From: Oscillospiraceae bacterium
Lineage (GTDB): Bacteria > Bacillota > Clostridia > Oscillospirales > Oscillospiraceae
NCBI GenBank assembly: GCA_020860205.1
Contig: JAJBUU010000023.1
Span: 1 to 61,651, forward strand
Length of the DNA: 61,651 nt
Direction of reading: 5' to 3'
The notes under the pieces were generated by a model. It was not told the origin of the DNA, searched no databases, and saw only the letters and a program-made list of their open reading frames with translations. Positions 25,922-35,723 of this stretch are shown here, one piece after another. The position numbers were made by a program, and so were the translations under genes. The number at the start of each line of letters is the position of its first letter. The stretch's first letter is position 1.

Positions 25922-27067
25922 TCAATAGCGGGAGAACCGTTCCGGCTTGGGACGGAATTTTACACCGGAAACCAGTCCCACCGCGGCAAAGAGCGAGAAA
26001 AGGGAAGAGCCGCCATAGCTGAAAAACGGGAGCGTCAATCCAATGACCGGCGTCAGACCGGTGCACATACCAATGTTGATGAAGCTCTGGAACAGAACCG
26101 TTGCGGCCACGCCGAAGCAGACTAACATACTCATCGTATCGCGCGAATGCAGTCCCACGACCACACAGCGCAGGATGATTGCCAGCAGCAGCAGGATGAC
26201 AACGCAGCAGCCGATCATGCCCAGCTCCTCGCCAATGACGGAGAAAATGAAGTCCGTGTGCTGGGCGGGAACCACCTGATTCTGCGTCTGGGTACCCTGA
26301 TAAAGCCCGCTGCCGGTCAACTGGCCGGAGGCCAGCGCCAGCTTGCTTTTGACCGTCTGGTACAGCACATCCTCGCCCGTGGGGTCTATGCTGCTGTCAT
26401 AGGGCGCCATAATGCGGCGGATTTGATCCTCACGGAGAAAATTTGTCCAGACAAAGGGGATCGCCGCTGCCAGACCTGCTGCGCCGAGAATGAACCAATA
26501 GAGCTTCAGACCTGCGGTGAAAAGCAGCACAAGGAAGATGAACAGGAATGTCAGCGCGCTGCCAAGATCGGCGGAGATGACGACCACCAGCGCAAAGGGA
26601 AGGAAAAAATGCACCGCAAGCTGCGCCACGGAAAAGACATGGTTCAGGTTCTTGTATTCCTTCAGATAGCTGATGTGCTTGGAGAGTACGATGATAAAAA
26701 CGACCTTGATGATTTCGCTGGGCTGGATGCCGATGCCAAGAAAACGCAGCCAGCTTTTGTTGCCGGTCCCGTCGTCATAGCCGAACGGAATCAACAGCAG
26801 CAGCAAAACGGCGGAAACCAGATAGAGCAGCGGCCATTTGTCCGCGATCACGTCGATGTCCAACACGGTCAGAGCCACGAAAAGCGCTACGCCGATGACC
26901 AGCGACAGGCTCTGGATAAGCACATAGTGAGCGCTGCCCTCCGTGCTGGTCGCGGTCGCGCTGGAGATGACGACCAGACCGAATATGGCGCTTGTCAGGC
27001 AGAGCAGGAACAGCACGATGTCCGCCCGCTGGAAAAATTCCCGTATCAGTGGCCAGTATTTTTTCAA
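25922..27067 (-). CDS. rodA: Rod shape-determining SEDS protein RodA
   Basis: This 381-aa polytopic protein of the SEDS family has about ten membrane helices. It shows KSWLRFLGIGIQPSEIIKVVFIIVL, the conserved ADLGSALTF aspartate region, AHTDFIFSVIGEELG and FFSYGGSSL near the end. RodA polymerises glycan strands during cell elongation together with a class B PBP and MreB; mreB is at 36483. The start is a TTG (27067) with GAGGCG upstream; no better ATG precedes the family sequence MKKYWPLIREFFQRADIV. It is assigned RodA rather than FtsW from this N-terminus and the lack of division genes nearby. Confidence 0.88.
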   Translation of the reverse strand: MKKYWPLIREFFQRADIVLFLLCLTSAIFGLVVISSATATSTEGSAHYVLIQSLSLVIGVALFVALTVLDIDVIADKWPLLYLVSAVLLLLLIPFGYDDGTGNKSWLRFLGIGIQPSEIIKVVFIIVLSKHISYLKEYKNLNHVFSVAQLAVHFFLPFALVVVISADLGSALTFLFIFLVLLFTAGLKLYWFILGAAGLAAAIPFVWTNFLREDQIRRIMAPYDSSIDPTGEDVLYQTVKSKLALASGQLTGSGLYQGTQTQNQVVPAQHTDFIFSVIGEELGMIGCCVVILLLLAIILRCVVVGLHSRDTMSMLVCFGVAATVLFQSFINIGMCTGLTPVIGLTLPFFSYGGSSLFSLFAAVGLVSGVKFRPKPERFSRY

Positions 27068-27222
27068 GCCCGCAGCGCCTCGCTTTCTCTCCGGAATTTT
27101 TCAGGCATCACCCGTACCAACCGCCCGCAGATGACGGTCATTTTCCGCCATCCCGCCCTGCCGATTGATACGGTGAAATCCTGCCCCAAAGAATACCAGC
27201 AGATTGTATCATATTTTTATCC

Positions 27223-27251
27223 TTTACGCAAATCGAATTTCGCGGTATAAT
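27223..27251 (+). promoter_or_regulatory. Promoter of tsaE-tsaB
   Basis: TTTACG (27223-27228) and TATAAT (27246-27251) have 17-base spacing. They lie 37 bases upstream of the tsaE ATG. Confidence 0.7.
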
Positions 27252-27287
27252 CAGAGAAACGAAGCGGGAAAGCGGGGGAACGGATAC

Positions 27288-27716
27288 ATGACGATTGAAA
27301 CCAATACGGAAGCGGAAACGGAAGCAGCGGGCGCAGCGTTCGCGGCGCGGCTGCCGGACGGCGCGTTGGTCGCGCTTTATGGCGGGCTGGGCGCGGGAAA
27401 AACCGCGTTTGTGCGCGGCATGGCGCGCGGCATGGGACTGACCGATGCGCGCGTTTGCAGTCCCACATTCACGATTGTAAACGAATATCTGGGCGCACGG
27501 GAGCTTTATCATTTTGATATGTACCGGCTGGAGAGCGCGGAGGAACTGTTTGACATCGGCTGGGAGGATTACCGCGCGCGGCGCGGCGTTTGCGCCGTGG
27601 AATGGAGTGAAAAGGTGGAGGACGCCTTTGAGGGGGACGAAATCGCGGTGCGCTTTGAGATCCTGCCGGACGGAGGACGAAAAATCACGATTGCGGAGGA
27701 GGGACAGGAATGTTGA
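27288..27716 (+). CDS. tsaE: tRNA threonylcarbamoyladenosine biosynthesis ATPase TsaE
   Basis: This 142-aa P-loop ATPase has Walker A GGLGAGKTAFVRG, SPTFTIVNEY, the YHFDMYRLE motif and GVCAVEWSEK. It drives the turnover of the TsaB-TsaD complex that forms t6A37 on ANN-decoding tRNAs. The ATG at 27288 has GGGGGA upstream. It overlaps tsaB by seven bases. TsaD and TsaC are not in this window. Confidence 0.95.
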   Translation: MTIETNTEAETEAAGAAFAARLPDGALVALYGGLGAGKTAFVRGMARGMGLTDARVCSPTFTIVNEYLGARELYHFDMYRLESAEELFDIGWEDYRARRGVCAVEWSEKVEDAFEGDEIAVRFEILPDGGRKITIAEEGQEC

Positions 27717-28420
27717 TTTTGGGTCTGGAATCAAGCGCAAAGAGCGCGAGCGCCGCGCTCTGTCGGGATGGCGCGCTGCTGGCGCAGGTATTCCAGCAGA
27801 GCGGCCTGACCCACAGCAGGACGCTGCTGCCAATGGCGGAGGATTTGCTGAAAAACGCGGAGCTGAGCCTTGCGGACGTGGACGTGGTCGCGGTGGCGCA
27901 CGGTCCCGGTTCGTTCACCGGCGTGCGCATCGGCGTTTCCACGGCAAAGGGCCTCTGCTGGGGGCTGGAAAAGCCCGCCGTCGGCGTTTCCACGCTGGAG
28001 GCAATGGCGTGGAACGGTCTGTGTGCGCCGCCGGAGAATGTCATTTGCTGCGCGATGGACGCGCGGCGCGGGCAGTTCTATAACGCGCTGTTTACCATTG
28101 CGGACGGTGCGCCGCGCCGCATGACGGAGGATCGCGCCATCAGCGGCGCAGACCTTGCCGCAGAGCTGACGCAGATGGCGCGCCCGATTTGGCTCGTGGG
28201 GGACGGTGCGGCGCTCTGCCGTGAGCAGCTGTGCGCCGCCGGGCTGGAGCCAGCGCTTGCGCCGGAAATCGTGCGGATGCAGAGCGCTTATGGCGTGTGC
28301 CGCGCCGCAGCGGGCAGGGAACCGCAGAGCGCCGAAGCGCTCATCCCGGTTTATCTGCGGCTTTCCCAGGCGGAGCGGGAACGCCTGCAACGAATCAAAG
28401 ACGCGGGCGGCGGCGCATAA
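27710..28420 (+). CDS. tsaB: tRNA threonylcarbamoyladenosine biosynthesis protein TsaB
   Basis: This 236-aa ASKHA-fold protein shows the TsaB motifs MLILGLESSAKSASAAL, HSRTLLPM, VVAVAHGPGSFTGVRIG and CAMDARRGQFYNALF. It scaffolds TsaD in t6A formation. It starts at an ATG within the end of tsaE, with GGAGGAGGGA upstream. No RimI acetyltransferase gene follows, unlike in many Firmicutes. Confidence 0.95.
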   Translation: MLILGLESSAKSASAALCRDGALLAQVFQQSGLTHSRTLLPMAEDLLKNAELSLADVDVVAVAHGPGSFTGVRIGVSTAKGLCWGLEKPAVGVSTLEAMAWNGLCAPPENVICCAMDARRGQFYNALFTIADGAPRRMTEDRAISGADLAAELTQMARPIWLVGDGAALCREQLCAAGLEPALAPEIVRMQSAYGVCRAAAGREPQSAEALIPVYLRLSQAERERLQRIKDAGGGA

Positions 28421-28492
28421 TTTGATGTGATGCACCGCACCGCAGCAAAATTGCGATAAAAAGTCAAAAAATCAGAAAAAGAGGTTGAAAAC

Positions 28493-29122
28493 ATGGGAAA
28501 ATTATTTGTAATGGATCACCCGTTGGTTGCGCACAAGCTGACGATCCTGCGCGACAAGGACACGAGCGTGAAGGATTTCCGCGAACTGGTGAGCGAAATT
28601 GGGATGCTGATCACCTACGAGGCGACGCGCGACCTGCCGCTGACGGTGAAATCGGTGGAAACGCCGCTGTGTCAGGCGGATATGCCGGTGCTGGCGGGCA
28701 AAAAAATCGCGGTGGTCCCGATTTTGCGGGCAGGACTTGGCCTTGTGGACGGTGTGTTACGCATGGTGCCTTCGGCGCGCGTGGCGCATATCGGAATGTA
28801 CCGGGACGAGGAAACGCTGGAGCCGCACGTTTATTTCTGCAAAACGCCGAAGGACATCGCGGAGCGGGATATTTTGATTGTGGACCCGATGCTGGCGACA
28901 GGGGGCAGCGCAGACGCGGCCATTGCGGAGATGAAGCGCCGTGGCTGCAAGAATATCAAGCTGATGGTGCTGGTCGCGGTGCCGCAGGGCATCGCGCGCA
29001 TCCAAAGCTGCCACCCGGATGTGGACATCTATTGCGGCGCGGTGGACGATCATTTGGACGAGCATGGCTATATCGTCCCCGGACTTGGCGACGCGGGAGA
29101 CCGCATATTTGGCACAAAATAA
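28493..29122 (+). CDS. upp: Uracil phosphoribosyltransferase
   Basis: This 209-aa salvage enzyme converts uracil and PRPP to UMP. It has the PRPP-binding motif [17 protein letters not shown], the N-terminal [18 protein letters not shown] and the uracil-binding [13 protein letters not shown] near the C-terminus. The length is normal. AGAGGTTG precedes the ATG. Confidence 0.98.
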   Translation: MGKLFVMDHPLVAHKLTILRDKDTSVKDFRELVSEIGMLITYEATRDLPLTVKSVETPLCQADMPVLAGKKIAVVPILRAGLGLVDGVLRMVPSARVAHIGMYRDEETLEPHVYFCKTPKDIAERDILIVDPMLATGGSADAAIAEMKRRGCKNIKLMVLVAVPQGIARIQSCHPDVDIYCGAVDDHLDEHGYIVPGLGDAGDRIFGTK

Positions 29123-29164
29123 CAGCCGCCGCGCGCTCGCGGTTGGAACTGGGCGGCGCCGCAG

Positions 29165-29196
29165 GAGCTGCGCCTGCCAGATTATGCGGTGCTGTC
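29165..29196. repeat. Intergenic repeat family A, right-end fragment
   Basis: GAGCTGCGCCTGCCAGATTATGCGGTGCTG resembles the right terminus of the longer copies (GCGCCTGCCGAATGATGCG). It lies between upp and the ybaK promoter. Confidence 0.4.
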
Positions 29197-29225
29197 TTGA
29201 ATTGACGGGGCGTTTGATGTATAAT
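29197..29225 (+). promoter_or_regulatory. Promoter of ybaK (and possibly uvrA)
   Basis: TTGAAT (29197-29202) and TATAAT (29220-29225) have 17-base spacing, 33 bases before the ybaK ATG. Confidence 0.75.
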
Positions 29226-29257
29226 GAAACGGAAAAACGCCGACGGAGGCGAAGAAG

Positions 29258-29743
29258 ATGAAGCAGCAGAAAACCAACGCGATGCGGATTTTGGAACAGA
29301 AAAAGATCCCGTATACCGTACATGAGTATCCGCACGGGGACGCGCCCGTGGACGGGGTGACGGTTGCGCATCTGACGGGGACGGACGAGGCTGCGGTATT
29401 CAAAACGCTGGTCGCCGTGGGCGCGAGCGGGCAGCACTATGTATTCTGCGTTCCCGTGGCGAAGGAGCTGGACCTGAAAAAAGCGGCGAAGTCCGTTGGG
29501 GAGAAGTCCGTCGCGCTGGTACACGTCCGCGAAATCACGCCCCTGACCGGTTATGTCCGCGGCGGATGCAGTCCGGTCGGGATGAAAAAGCAGTTCCCGA
29601 CTGTGTTTGACCGCAGTGTGGAGACGCTTCCGGCGGTCTGCGTCAGCGGCGGGCGCATCGGTACGCAAATCGAGGCTGCGCCAGACGCGCTCCTGCCGCT
29701 TGTCCGCGCGGCCACGGCAGACATCACCGTTGCGGACGGATGA
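29258..29743 (+). CDS. ybaK: Cys-tRNA(Pro)/aminoacyl-tRNA deacylase, YbaK/EbsC type
   Basis: This 161-aa trans-editing enzyme hydrolyses mischarged Cys-tRNA(Pro). Family sequence includes [31 protein letters not shown], the catalytic lysine region [14 protein letters not shown] and [24 protein letters not shown] precedes the ATG. It lies 48 bases upstream of uvrA and may share a transcript with it. Confidence 0.93.
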   Translation: MKQQKTNAMRILEQKKIPYTVHEYPHGDAPVDGVTVAHLTGTDEAAVFKTLVAVGASGQHYVFCVPVAKELDLKKAAKSVGEKSVALVHVREITPLTGYVRGGCSPVGMKKQFPTVFDRSVETLPAVCVSGGRIGTQIEAAPDALLPLVRAATADITVADG

Positions 29744-29791
29744 ACGGCAAACATACAGGCATATACAGCATAGAACATGACAGGAGAAATC

Positions 29792-32638
29792 ATGCAGGAT
29801 CGCATTATCATTCGCGGAGCAAGACAGAACAATCTGAAAAATATCGACGTGGAGGTGCCGCGGGACAAGCTGACCGTGTTCACCGGACTATCCGGAAGCG
29901 GCAAATCCTCCCTTGCGTTTGACACGATTTATGCGGAAGGTCAGCGCCGCTATGTGGAGAGCCTTTCCTCTTATGCGCGGCAGTTTCTGGGACAGATGGA
30001 TAAGCCGGATGTGGACAGCATCGAAGGGCTGTCGCCCGCCATCTCCATCGACCAGAAAACCACCAGCCGCAACCCGCGCTCCACGGTTGGGACCGTGACA
30101 GAGATTTATGACTATCTTCGCCTGCTCTGGGCGCGCGTGGGCGTGCCGCACTGTCCCAGGTGCGGCAAGGAAATCCGCCAGCAGACGGTGGATCAGATCG
30201 TGGACCAGCTCCTTGCGCTGCCGGAGCGGACAAAATTGCAGCTGCTTTCCCCGGTCGTGCGCGGACGCAAGGGCGAACACGCAAAGATTTTTGAGGAGGC
30301 GCGGCGCGGCGGCTATGTCCGCGCGCGTGTGGACGGAACGGTCTACGACCTTTCAGATGAATTTTCGCTGGATAAGAAGAAAAAACACAGCATCGAGATC
30401 ATCATCGACCGGCTGGTCATCAGGTCGGACATCCGGCGGCGGCTGACGGATTCGGTGGAAACCGCGTCCAGACTCTCCGGCGGGCTGGTGCTGGCTGCTG
30501 TGCAGGAGGAGACGGGCGAACGGGAGCTGATGTTCTCGCAGAATTATGCCTGCGAGGACTGCGGCGTTTCCATTGATGAGCTGACGCCGCGCCTGTTTTC
30601 CTTTAATAATCCCTTTGGCGCGTGCCCAAAATGCAGCGGACTTGGCGTGCAGCGGCAGTTTGACCCGGAGCTTGTGATCCCGGATAAATCCCGCTCGCTT
30701 TTGGACGGCGCGATCACCGCGCCCGGCTGGAACGCCGCGAAGGAGGGCGGCATCGCAAAGATGTACTTTGACGCGCTGGCGCAAAAGTACGGCTTTGACC
30801 TCTCTGACCCTGTCTCCGCGCTGCCGGAGGCGGCGCTGGACGCGCTGCTTTATGGCACGAAGGGGGAAAAGCTGGAGCTGACATATGAACGGCGCGGCGG
30901 GCAGGGAACGCTCTCGCAGCCGTTTGAGGGCGTCCTGCACAATCTGGAGCGCCGCTATGAGGAGACGCAGAGCGCTGGCGCGCGGGAGGAGCTGGAGCAA
31001 TGCATGAGCGAGATCCCGTGTCCCGTTTGCCGGGGACGCCGGCTGAAAAAGGAGGCGCTGGCCGTCACTGTGGACGGGCTGAGCATCACGGAGTTTACGG
31101 AGCTTTCCGTGGACGAGGAGCTGCGGCGGCTGGACGCGCTGGAGCTGCGCGGACAGCAGCAGGTCATTGCGGCGCAAATTCTGAAGGAGCTGCACAGCAG
31201 GCTGGCATTTTTGCGCTCCGTGGGGCTGCAATACCTGACGCTCTCCCGCGCCTCCGCAACGCTCTCCGGCGGCGAGGCGCAGCGTATCCGGCTGGCGACA
31301 CAGATCGGTTCCAGCCTGATGGGCGTACTGTACATTCTGGATGAACCGTCCATCGGCCTGCACCAGCGGGACAACGAAAAGCTGATCGCCACGATGAAGC
31401 ATCTGCGCGATCTTGGCAATACGCTGATCGTCGTGGAGCATGACACGGACACGATGTATGCCGCCGACCATATCGTGGACATTGGACCCGGCGCGGGCGT
31501 TCACGGCGGAGAGCTGGTGGCGCAGGGAACGGTTGCGGACATCTGCGCCGAGCCGCGCTCCATCACGGGACAATATCTCAGCGGAAAGCGCCGTATCCCC
31601 GTGCCGGAGCGCCGGAGAGCGGGAAACGGGCATTTTCTGACGATCCGCGGCGCGCGGGAGAATAACCTGAAAAACATCAACGTTGCCATCCCAATGGGCG
31701 CATTCACCTGCGTCACGGGCGTTTCCGGCAGCGGAAAGTCCAGCCTGATCAACGAAATTTTTTATAAAACGCTCGCGTCCAGGCTGAACCGGGCAAAGGT
31801 GCGTCCCGGCAAATGCGACGGCGTGGACGGACTGCAATGGGCGGATAAGGTCATCGCCATCGACCAGAGTCCGATCGGACGCACGCCGCGTTCCAATCCC
31901 GCGACATACACCGGCGTATTCAACAGCATCCGCGACCTTTTTGCGGAAACACAGGACGCGCGGATGCGCGGCTATGGACCGGGACGCTTCTCCTTCAACG
32001 TGCGCGGCGGACGCTGCGAAGCCTGCACCGGGGACGGGCTGCTGAAAATTGAAATGCACTTTCTGCCGGATGTCTATGTTCCCTGCGAGGTCTGCGGCGG
32101 TACCCGCTACAATCGGGAGACGCTGGAGGTGCGCTACAAGGGCAAAAACATCGCGGAAGTGCTGGACATGACCGTAGAGGACGCGCTGGATTACTTTGAA
32201 AATCTGCCGCGCATCCGCGAGAAAATACAGACGCTCTACGATGTGGGGCTGGGGTATGTCCGGCTGGGGCAGTCCTCCACCACGCTCTCCGGCGGTGAGG
32301 CGCAGCGTGTAAAGCTGGCAACCGAGCTGAGCCGCCGCAGCACGGGCAGCACCGTCTATGTGCTGGACGAGCCGACCACCGGGCTGCACACTGCGGATGT
32401 ACACCGGCTGATCGACGTGCTGCAAAAGCTGACCGACGCGGGGAACACCGTTGTGGTCATCGAGCACAATCTGGACGTGATTAAGTGCGCCGACCATATC
32501 ATAGACCTTGGACCGGAGGGCGGCGACGGCGGCGGCGAGATCGTATTCTGCGGTACGCCGGAGGACTGCGCCCGCTGCAAGGCGAGCGCGACGGGCGTTT
32601 TCCTGCGGAAAGTGCTAAAGGAACCACAGATTTCATAG
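29792..32638 (+). CDS. uvrA: Excinuclease ABC subunit A
   Basis: This 948-aa damage sensor for nucleotide excision repair has two ABC modules (Walker [10 protein letters not shown] at 32-40 and GVSGSGKSS near 650, signatures [17 protein letters not shown] and [16 protein letters not shown]). It also has zinc-finger cysteine pairs ([40 protein letters not shown]). I choose the ATG at 29792 because GGAG lies six bases upstream; an ATG at 29777 is less well served. No uvrB or uvrC is adjacent. Confidence 0.97.
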   Translation: MQDRIIIRGARQNNLKNIDVEVPRDKLTVFTGLSGSGKSSLAFDTIYAEGQRRYVESLSSYARQFLGQMDKPDVDSIEGLSPAISIDQKTTSRNPRSTVGTVTEIYDYLRLLWARVGVPHCPRCGKEIRQQTVDQIVDQLLALPERTKLQLLSPVVRGRKGEHAKIFEEARRGGYVRARVDGTVYDLSDEFSLDKKKKHSIEIIIDRLVIRSDIRRRLTDSVETASRLSGGLVLAAVQEETGERELMFSQNYACEDCGVSIDELTPRLFSFNNPFGACPKCSGLGVQRQFDPELVIPDKSRSLLDGAITAPGWNAAKEGGIAKMYFDALAQKYGFDLSDPVSALPEAALDALLYGTKGEKLELTYERRGGQGTLSQPFEGVLHNLERRYEETQSAGAREELEQCMSEIPCPVCRGRRLKKEALAVTVDGLSITEFTELSVDEELRRLDALELRGQQQVIAAQILKELHSRLAFLRSVGLQYLTLSRASATLSGGEAQRIRLATQIGSSLMGVLYILDEPSIGLHQRDNEKLIATMKHLRDLGNTLIVVEHDTDTMYAADHIVDIGPGAGVHGGELVAQGTVADICAEPRSITGQYLSGKRRIPVPERRRAGNGHFLTIRGARENNLKNINVAIPMGAFTCVTGVSGSGKSSLINEIFYKTLASRLNRAKVRPGKCDGVDGLQWADKVIAIDQSPIGRTPRSNPATYTGVFNSIRDLFAETQDARMRGYGPGRFSFNVRGGRCEACTGDGLLKIEMHFLPDVYVPCEVCGGTRYNRETLEVRYKGKNIAEVLDMTVEDALDYFENLPRIREKIQTLYDVGLGYVRLGQSSTTLSGGEAQRVKLATELSRRSTGSTVYVLDEPTTGLHTADVHRLIDVLQKLTDAGNTVVVIEHNLDVIKCADHIIDLGPEGGDGGGEIVFCGTPEDCARCKASATGVFLRKVLKEPQIS

Positions 32639-32654
32639 CTCCCGGTGTCTGGAC

Positions 32655-32785
32655 GGCGGCTTTTGTGCAGCGCTTTGCGGCAAAAGCCTGAAATGCACAA
32701 AGCAGTCCTGCGCCTTTGCACCTTGTTCCGGCGTGAAATCTTCTGTCGGCTGCGCGTTCCGATTTTTGCGGCGTCGCCTTTGGCA
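32655..32785. repeat. Intergenic repeat family A, copy 3
   Basis: Lies between uvrA and the small membrane protein gene. It shares GGCAAAAGCCTGAAATGCAC, TCCTGCGCCTTTGCACCTTG and a right part GCGGCGTCGCC with the copy at 33132-33300. Confidence 0.6.
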
Positions 32786-32828
32786 GCCGACGCGCCCGCT
32801 TCATAGAATGGAGCGGGAGGGAAACGCT

Positions 32829-33128
32829 GTGCTTTGGAGAATTTTTATTTCGCTTCTGCTCCTTGCGGCGCTCTGCGGCGCGGTATGGCTGCTGCGCGGC
32901 TGGCTGCTGACCCCGGTCCCACTGGGAGAGAACCAGTCGCTTGTGCTGGTGCTGACCGTTTGCGGTGCTGCGCCGGAGCTGGAGCAGACGGTGGACGCGC
33001 TGTGCTATCTGCGGGAGCGCGGCTGCCCACAATTTGCGCTGCTGCTGCGCGATGCGGGCATGGATGAAGCCACGGCCATGACCGCCGAAGCGCTGGCGCG
33101 GCGCGGACTGCTGCGCATCATCAGATAA
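32829..33128 (+). CDS. Small single-pass membrane protein of unknown function
   Basis: This 99-aa protein starts at a GTG (32829) preceded by GGGAGGG with eight-base spacing; the ATG 21 bases upstream lacks a ribosome site. Residues about 3-25 form one hydrophobic helix (RIFISLLLLAALCGAVWLL). The rest is a small cytosolic or external domain with a VLVLTVCGAAPELEQTVDAL segment, which faintly recalls the first strand and helix of a family 2 glycosyltransferase or a Rossmann fold, then LLLRDAGMDEATAM. Nothing catalytic is visible. It is flanked by two copies of the intergenic repeat, between uvrA and recD2. I do not recognise a named family. Confidence 0.65.
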   Translation: MLWRIFISLLLLAALCGAVWLLRGWLLTPVPLGENQSLVLVLTVCGAAPELEQTVDALCYLRERGCPQFALLLRDAGMDEATAMTAEALARRGLLRIIR

Positions 33129-33131
33129 AGA

Positions 33132-33300
33132 CACTGGCGGCATCGCATCATTCCCAAATTGCGGCGGCTGACGGCGGAGCTTCGCCGGAAATGTGCTGCA
33201 AAAGCCTGAAATACACAAGGTATTCCTGTGCGTTTGCGCCCTGTTCAGCCAAAGCGTTTCTGTGCGCTCCGCGCCTGCCGAATGATGCGTCGCTGCAAAA
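33132..33300. repeat. Intergenic repeat family A, copy 4 (best-preserved ends)
   Basis: The left end GGCGGCATCGCATCATTC is an imperfect inverted copy of the right end GCCGAATGATGCGTCGC. The interior has GCAAAAGCCTGAAATACACA, TATTCCTGTGCGTTTGCGCC and AAAGCGTTTCTGTGCG, which recur in copies 2, 3 and 5. It lies immediately upstream of recD2. Confidence 0.65.
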
Positions 33301-33350
33301 AAATTCATGCAGGCGGCGGGATATTCCGCGCCCTGCGGGACGGGATACAG

Positions 33351-35591
33351 ATGGATAAAACGGAAACACCCGCGCTCACGGAGCTTTCCGGAACGGTCGC
33401 GGAGATCATATTTGCAAACGAGGAAAACGGCTACACCGTCCTGCGTATGGAAACGGCGGACGGCGGCGCCACGGTCACAGGCTGCCTGCCCTTTGCAGCG
33501 GCGGGGGAACGCCTGACCGTGCGCGGACGCTGGGTCAGTCATGCCAGCTATGGACAGCAGTTCGCGGCGGAATTTGCCGAGCGACTGCTGCCGGACGGCG
33601 CGGAGGCGATTTATGAATACCTTGCCTCCCGCGCGGTAAAGGGGGTCGGCCCCGCCACCGCCGCCCTGCTCGTTTCCACATTTGGCGCGGCAACGCTGGA
33701 TGTGATGGAACGGGAGCCGGAAAAGCTGACCGAAGTGAAGGGCATCAGCCGGAAAAAGGCGATGGAAATCAGTGAAAGTCTGAAACAGCAGCTTGGACTG
33801 CGCAGACTGATGGAGTTTTTGAATGCGCATGGTCTGCGTCCGCAGTTCGCCATGCGGCTTTACCGCTCCTATGGGGACGAAGCGCAGAAGCTGATCGAGG
33901 AAAATCCCTACCTGCTCTGCGCGCGGCACATCGGCGCGCCGTTTTCGGAGGCCGACCAGCTTGCGCTGGATTTGGGGATGGATGGCGACAGCCCGGAGCG
34001 CATCGGCGCGGCGCTGCAATTTGAGCTGCTGCATAACGCGGGAAACGGCCATGTGTTTATCCCGCGGGAAAAGCTGATTTTGGCGACGGCGCAGCTTCTG
34101 GACATCGAAGCCGCGGCGGTGGAGGAGGGGCTGGACGCGCTGCTGGACTGTGGCGAGATTATCTGTGAGCCTGTGGCCGGGTGCGCGGCGTGTTATCTGG
34201 CAGGAATGCACGCGGCGGAAGCGGAAACGGCGGAGCGCATTGGCCGCATGGCGCGCCGCCGCTGTCCCGGCGCGGCGGATTTTTCCGCGCTGCTCTCCGG
34301 CATAGAGCAGGAGCAGGGCATCACTTATGCGCCGATGCAGCGCAGAACGCTGGAAATTGCGGCGCAGAGCCAGATCATGCTGATTACCGGCGGCCCCGGC
34401 ACCGGCAAGACCACGGCGGTGCGGGCGATCATTGCCATGTATGAGCAGATGGGGCTGAAGGTGCAGCTTGCCGCGCCGACCGGACGCGCCGCAAAGCGGA
34501 TGAGCGAGCTGACCGGACGGGAGGCCTCCACCGTCCACCGGCTGCTGGAGGCCGGTTACGCGGAGGGCAGCTTTGACCTTGTGTTCAAGCGCAATGCTTC
34601 CGAGCCGCTGCGCTGCGGCGCGCTGATTTTGGACGAGTGTTCCATGCTGGATATTGAGCTGACGCACGCACTGTTGGAGGCGCTGCCGCAGGACTGCCGC
34701 CTGATTCTGGTCGGAGACGAGGATCAGCTCCCGTCCGTCGGCGCGGGCAGCGTGTTCCGCGACCTGCTGCGCTCTGCAACGCTGCCCGTGGTGCGTCTGA
34801 CGGAGATTTTTCGCCAGACGGCGGACAGCCGCATCGTGCAGTATGCCCACCGCATCAACGCCGGGGAGCATCCCCGCCTGACGGAGAACAAGGGGGATTT
34901 CTTTTTCCTGCGCCGTCAGCGTCCGGCGGATGCCGCTGCGCTGGTCGTGCAGCTCTGCGCCGAGCGGCTGCCGAAAAACATGGGCATCCGCCCGGAGGAG
35001 ATACAGGTGCTGACCCCCACCCGCAAGGGCGAGGCCGGCGTTGCCCGGCTGAATGTGCTGCTGCAAGCGGCGCTGAACCCACCGAAGGCGGGGCTGACGG
35101 AGAAAAAACATGGAAATTTTACATTCCGTACCGGCGATCGGGTGATGCAAATCAGAAATAACTATGATATAATCTGGGAAACGGACAGAGCCGCCGGAAC
35201 CGGCGTGTTCAACGGCGACATCGGCTATATCGTTTCCATTGACGGGAAGCAGGAGATGCTGACCGTGGATTTTGACGGCAAACGCGCCGTTTATGCGTTC
35301 GATATGCTCTCCGAGCTGGAACACGCATGGGCGATGACCGTACACAAGTCTCAGGGCAGTGAGTACCGCGCCGTGGTGCTCTGTCTCTGCGATGTGCCGC
35401 GCCAGCTCTGCTACCGGGGCGTGCTTTATACCGCCGTGACGCGGGCGCGGGAGCTGCTCATCGCGGTCGGGGACGAACAGACGGCGTACCAGATGATCGA
35501 TAATCAGCGGCAGACCAAGCGGTACAGCGGGCTGTGCGCCCGGCTGATCGCAGGCTCGCCTGCCGGAACCGGGGACGCGGGTTCCAAATAA
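33351..35591 (+). CDS. recD2: RecD2-type ATP-dependent DNA helicase
   Basis: This 746-aa superfamily 1B 5'-3' helicase has an N-terminal OB-like region and helix-hairpin-helix (VKGVGPATAALLV, LTEVKGISRKKAMEI, about 85-135). The motor core follows: motif I GGPGTGKTTAVRAI, motif II LILDECSMLD, motif III VGDEDQLPSVGAG, motif IV EIFRQ, and the C-terminal WAMTVHKSQGSEYRAVV and YTAVTRARELL. RecD2 acts outside RecBCD in replication-fork or mismatch-related maintenance. The ATG at 33351 begins the family sequence; the ribosome site is weak (GGGACGGGATACAG). The open frame extends upstream into the repeat element but that part is not protein-like. Confidence 0.93.
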   Translation: MDKTETPALTELSGTVAEIIFANEENGYTVLRMETADGGATVTGCLPFAAAGERLTVRGRWVSHASYGQQFAAEFAERLLPDGAEAIYEYLASRAVKGVGPATAALLVSTFGAATLDVMEREPEKLTEVKGISRKKAMEISESLKQQLGLRRLMEFLNAHGLRPQFAMRLYRSYGDEAQKLIEENPYLLCARHIGAPFSEADQLALDLGMDGDSPERIGAALQFELLHNAGNGHVFIPREKLILATAQLLDIEAAAVEEGLDALLDCGEIICEPVAGCAACYLAGMHAAEAETAERIGRMARRRCPGAADFSALLSGIEQEQGITYAPMQRRTLEIAAQSQIMLITGGPGTGKTTAVRAIIAMYEQMGLKVQLAAPTGRAAKRMSELTGREASTVHRLLEAGYAEGSFDLVFKRNASEPLRCGALILDECSMLDIELTHALLEALPQDCRLILVGDEDQLPSVGAGSVFRDLLRSATLPVVRLTEIFRQTADSRIVQYAHRINAGEHPRLTENKGDFFFLRRQRPADAAALVVQLCAERLPKNMGIRPEEIQVLTPTRKGEAGVARLNVLLQAALNPPKAGLTEKKHGNFTFRTGDRVMQIRNNYDIIWETDRAAGTGVFNGDIGYIVSIDGKQEMLTVDFDGKRAVYAFDMLSELEHAWAMTVHKSQGSEYRAVVLCLCDVPRQLCYRGVLYTAVTRARELLIAVGDEQTAYQMIDNQRQTKRYSGLCARLIAGSPAGTGDAGSK

Positions 35592-35608
35592 AAAGAAAGC
35601 ATCGCACG

Positions 35609-35640
35609 GCCGGGAGATTTACCCGGCTGGGGGCTTTTTG
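35609..35640 (+). terminator. Probable terminator of recD2
   Basis: GCCGGG (35609-35614) pairs with CCCGGC (35622-35627), then TGGGGGC and TTTTT follow. The U tract is displaced by seven bases, so it is moderate. Confidence 0.5.
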
Positions 35641-35723
35641 CAATATATGACGGAAAAGGCACGCATCAGACGAGACGGCGCTGCCTGCCAATCAAAAAAA
35701 TGGCGTTCTGCCGGAGGTGTGCT

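Noticed and set aside
33228-33350. N-terminal extension of RecD2 from an upstream ATG
   Set aside because: The extra 41 codons fall in an intergenic repeat and are Arg/Cys-rich without family similarity; RecD2 sequence begins after 33351.
32499-35345. A 948-codon antisense frame across uvrA's end, the small membrane gene and recD2
   Set aside because: It crosses three unrelated sense genes and two repeat elements without any recognisable domain.
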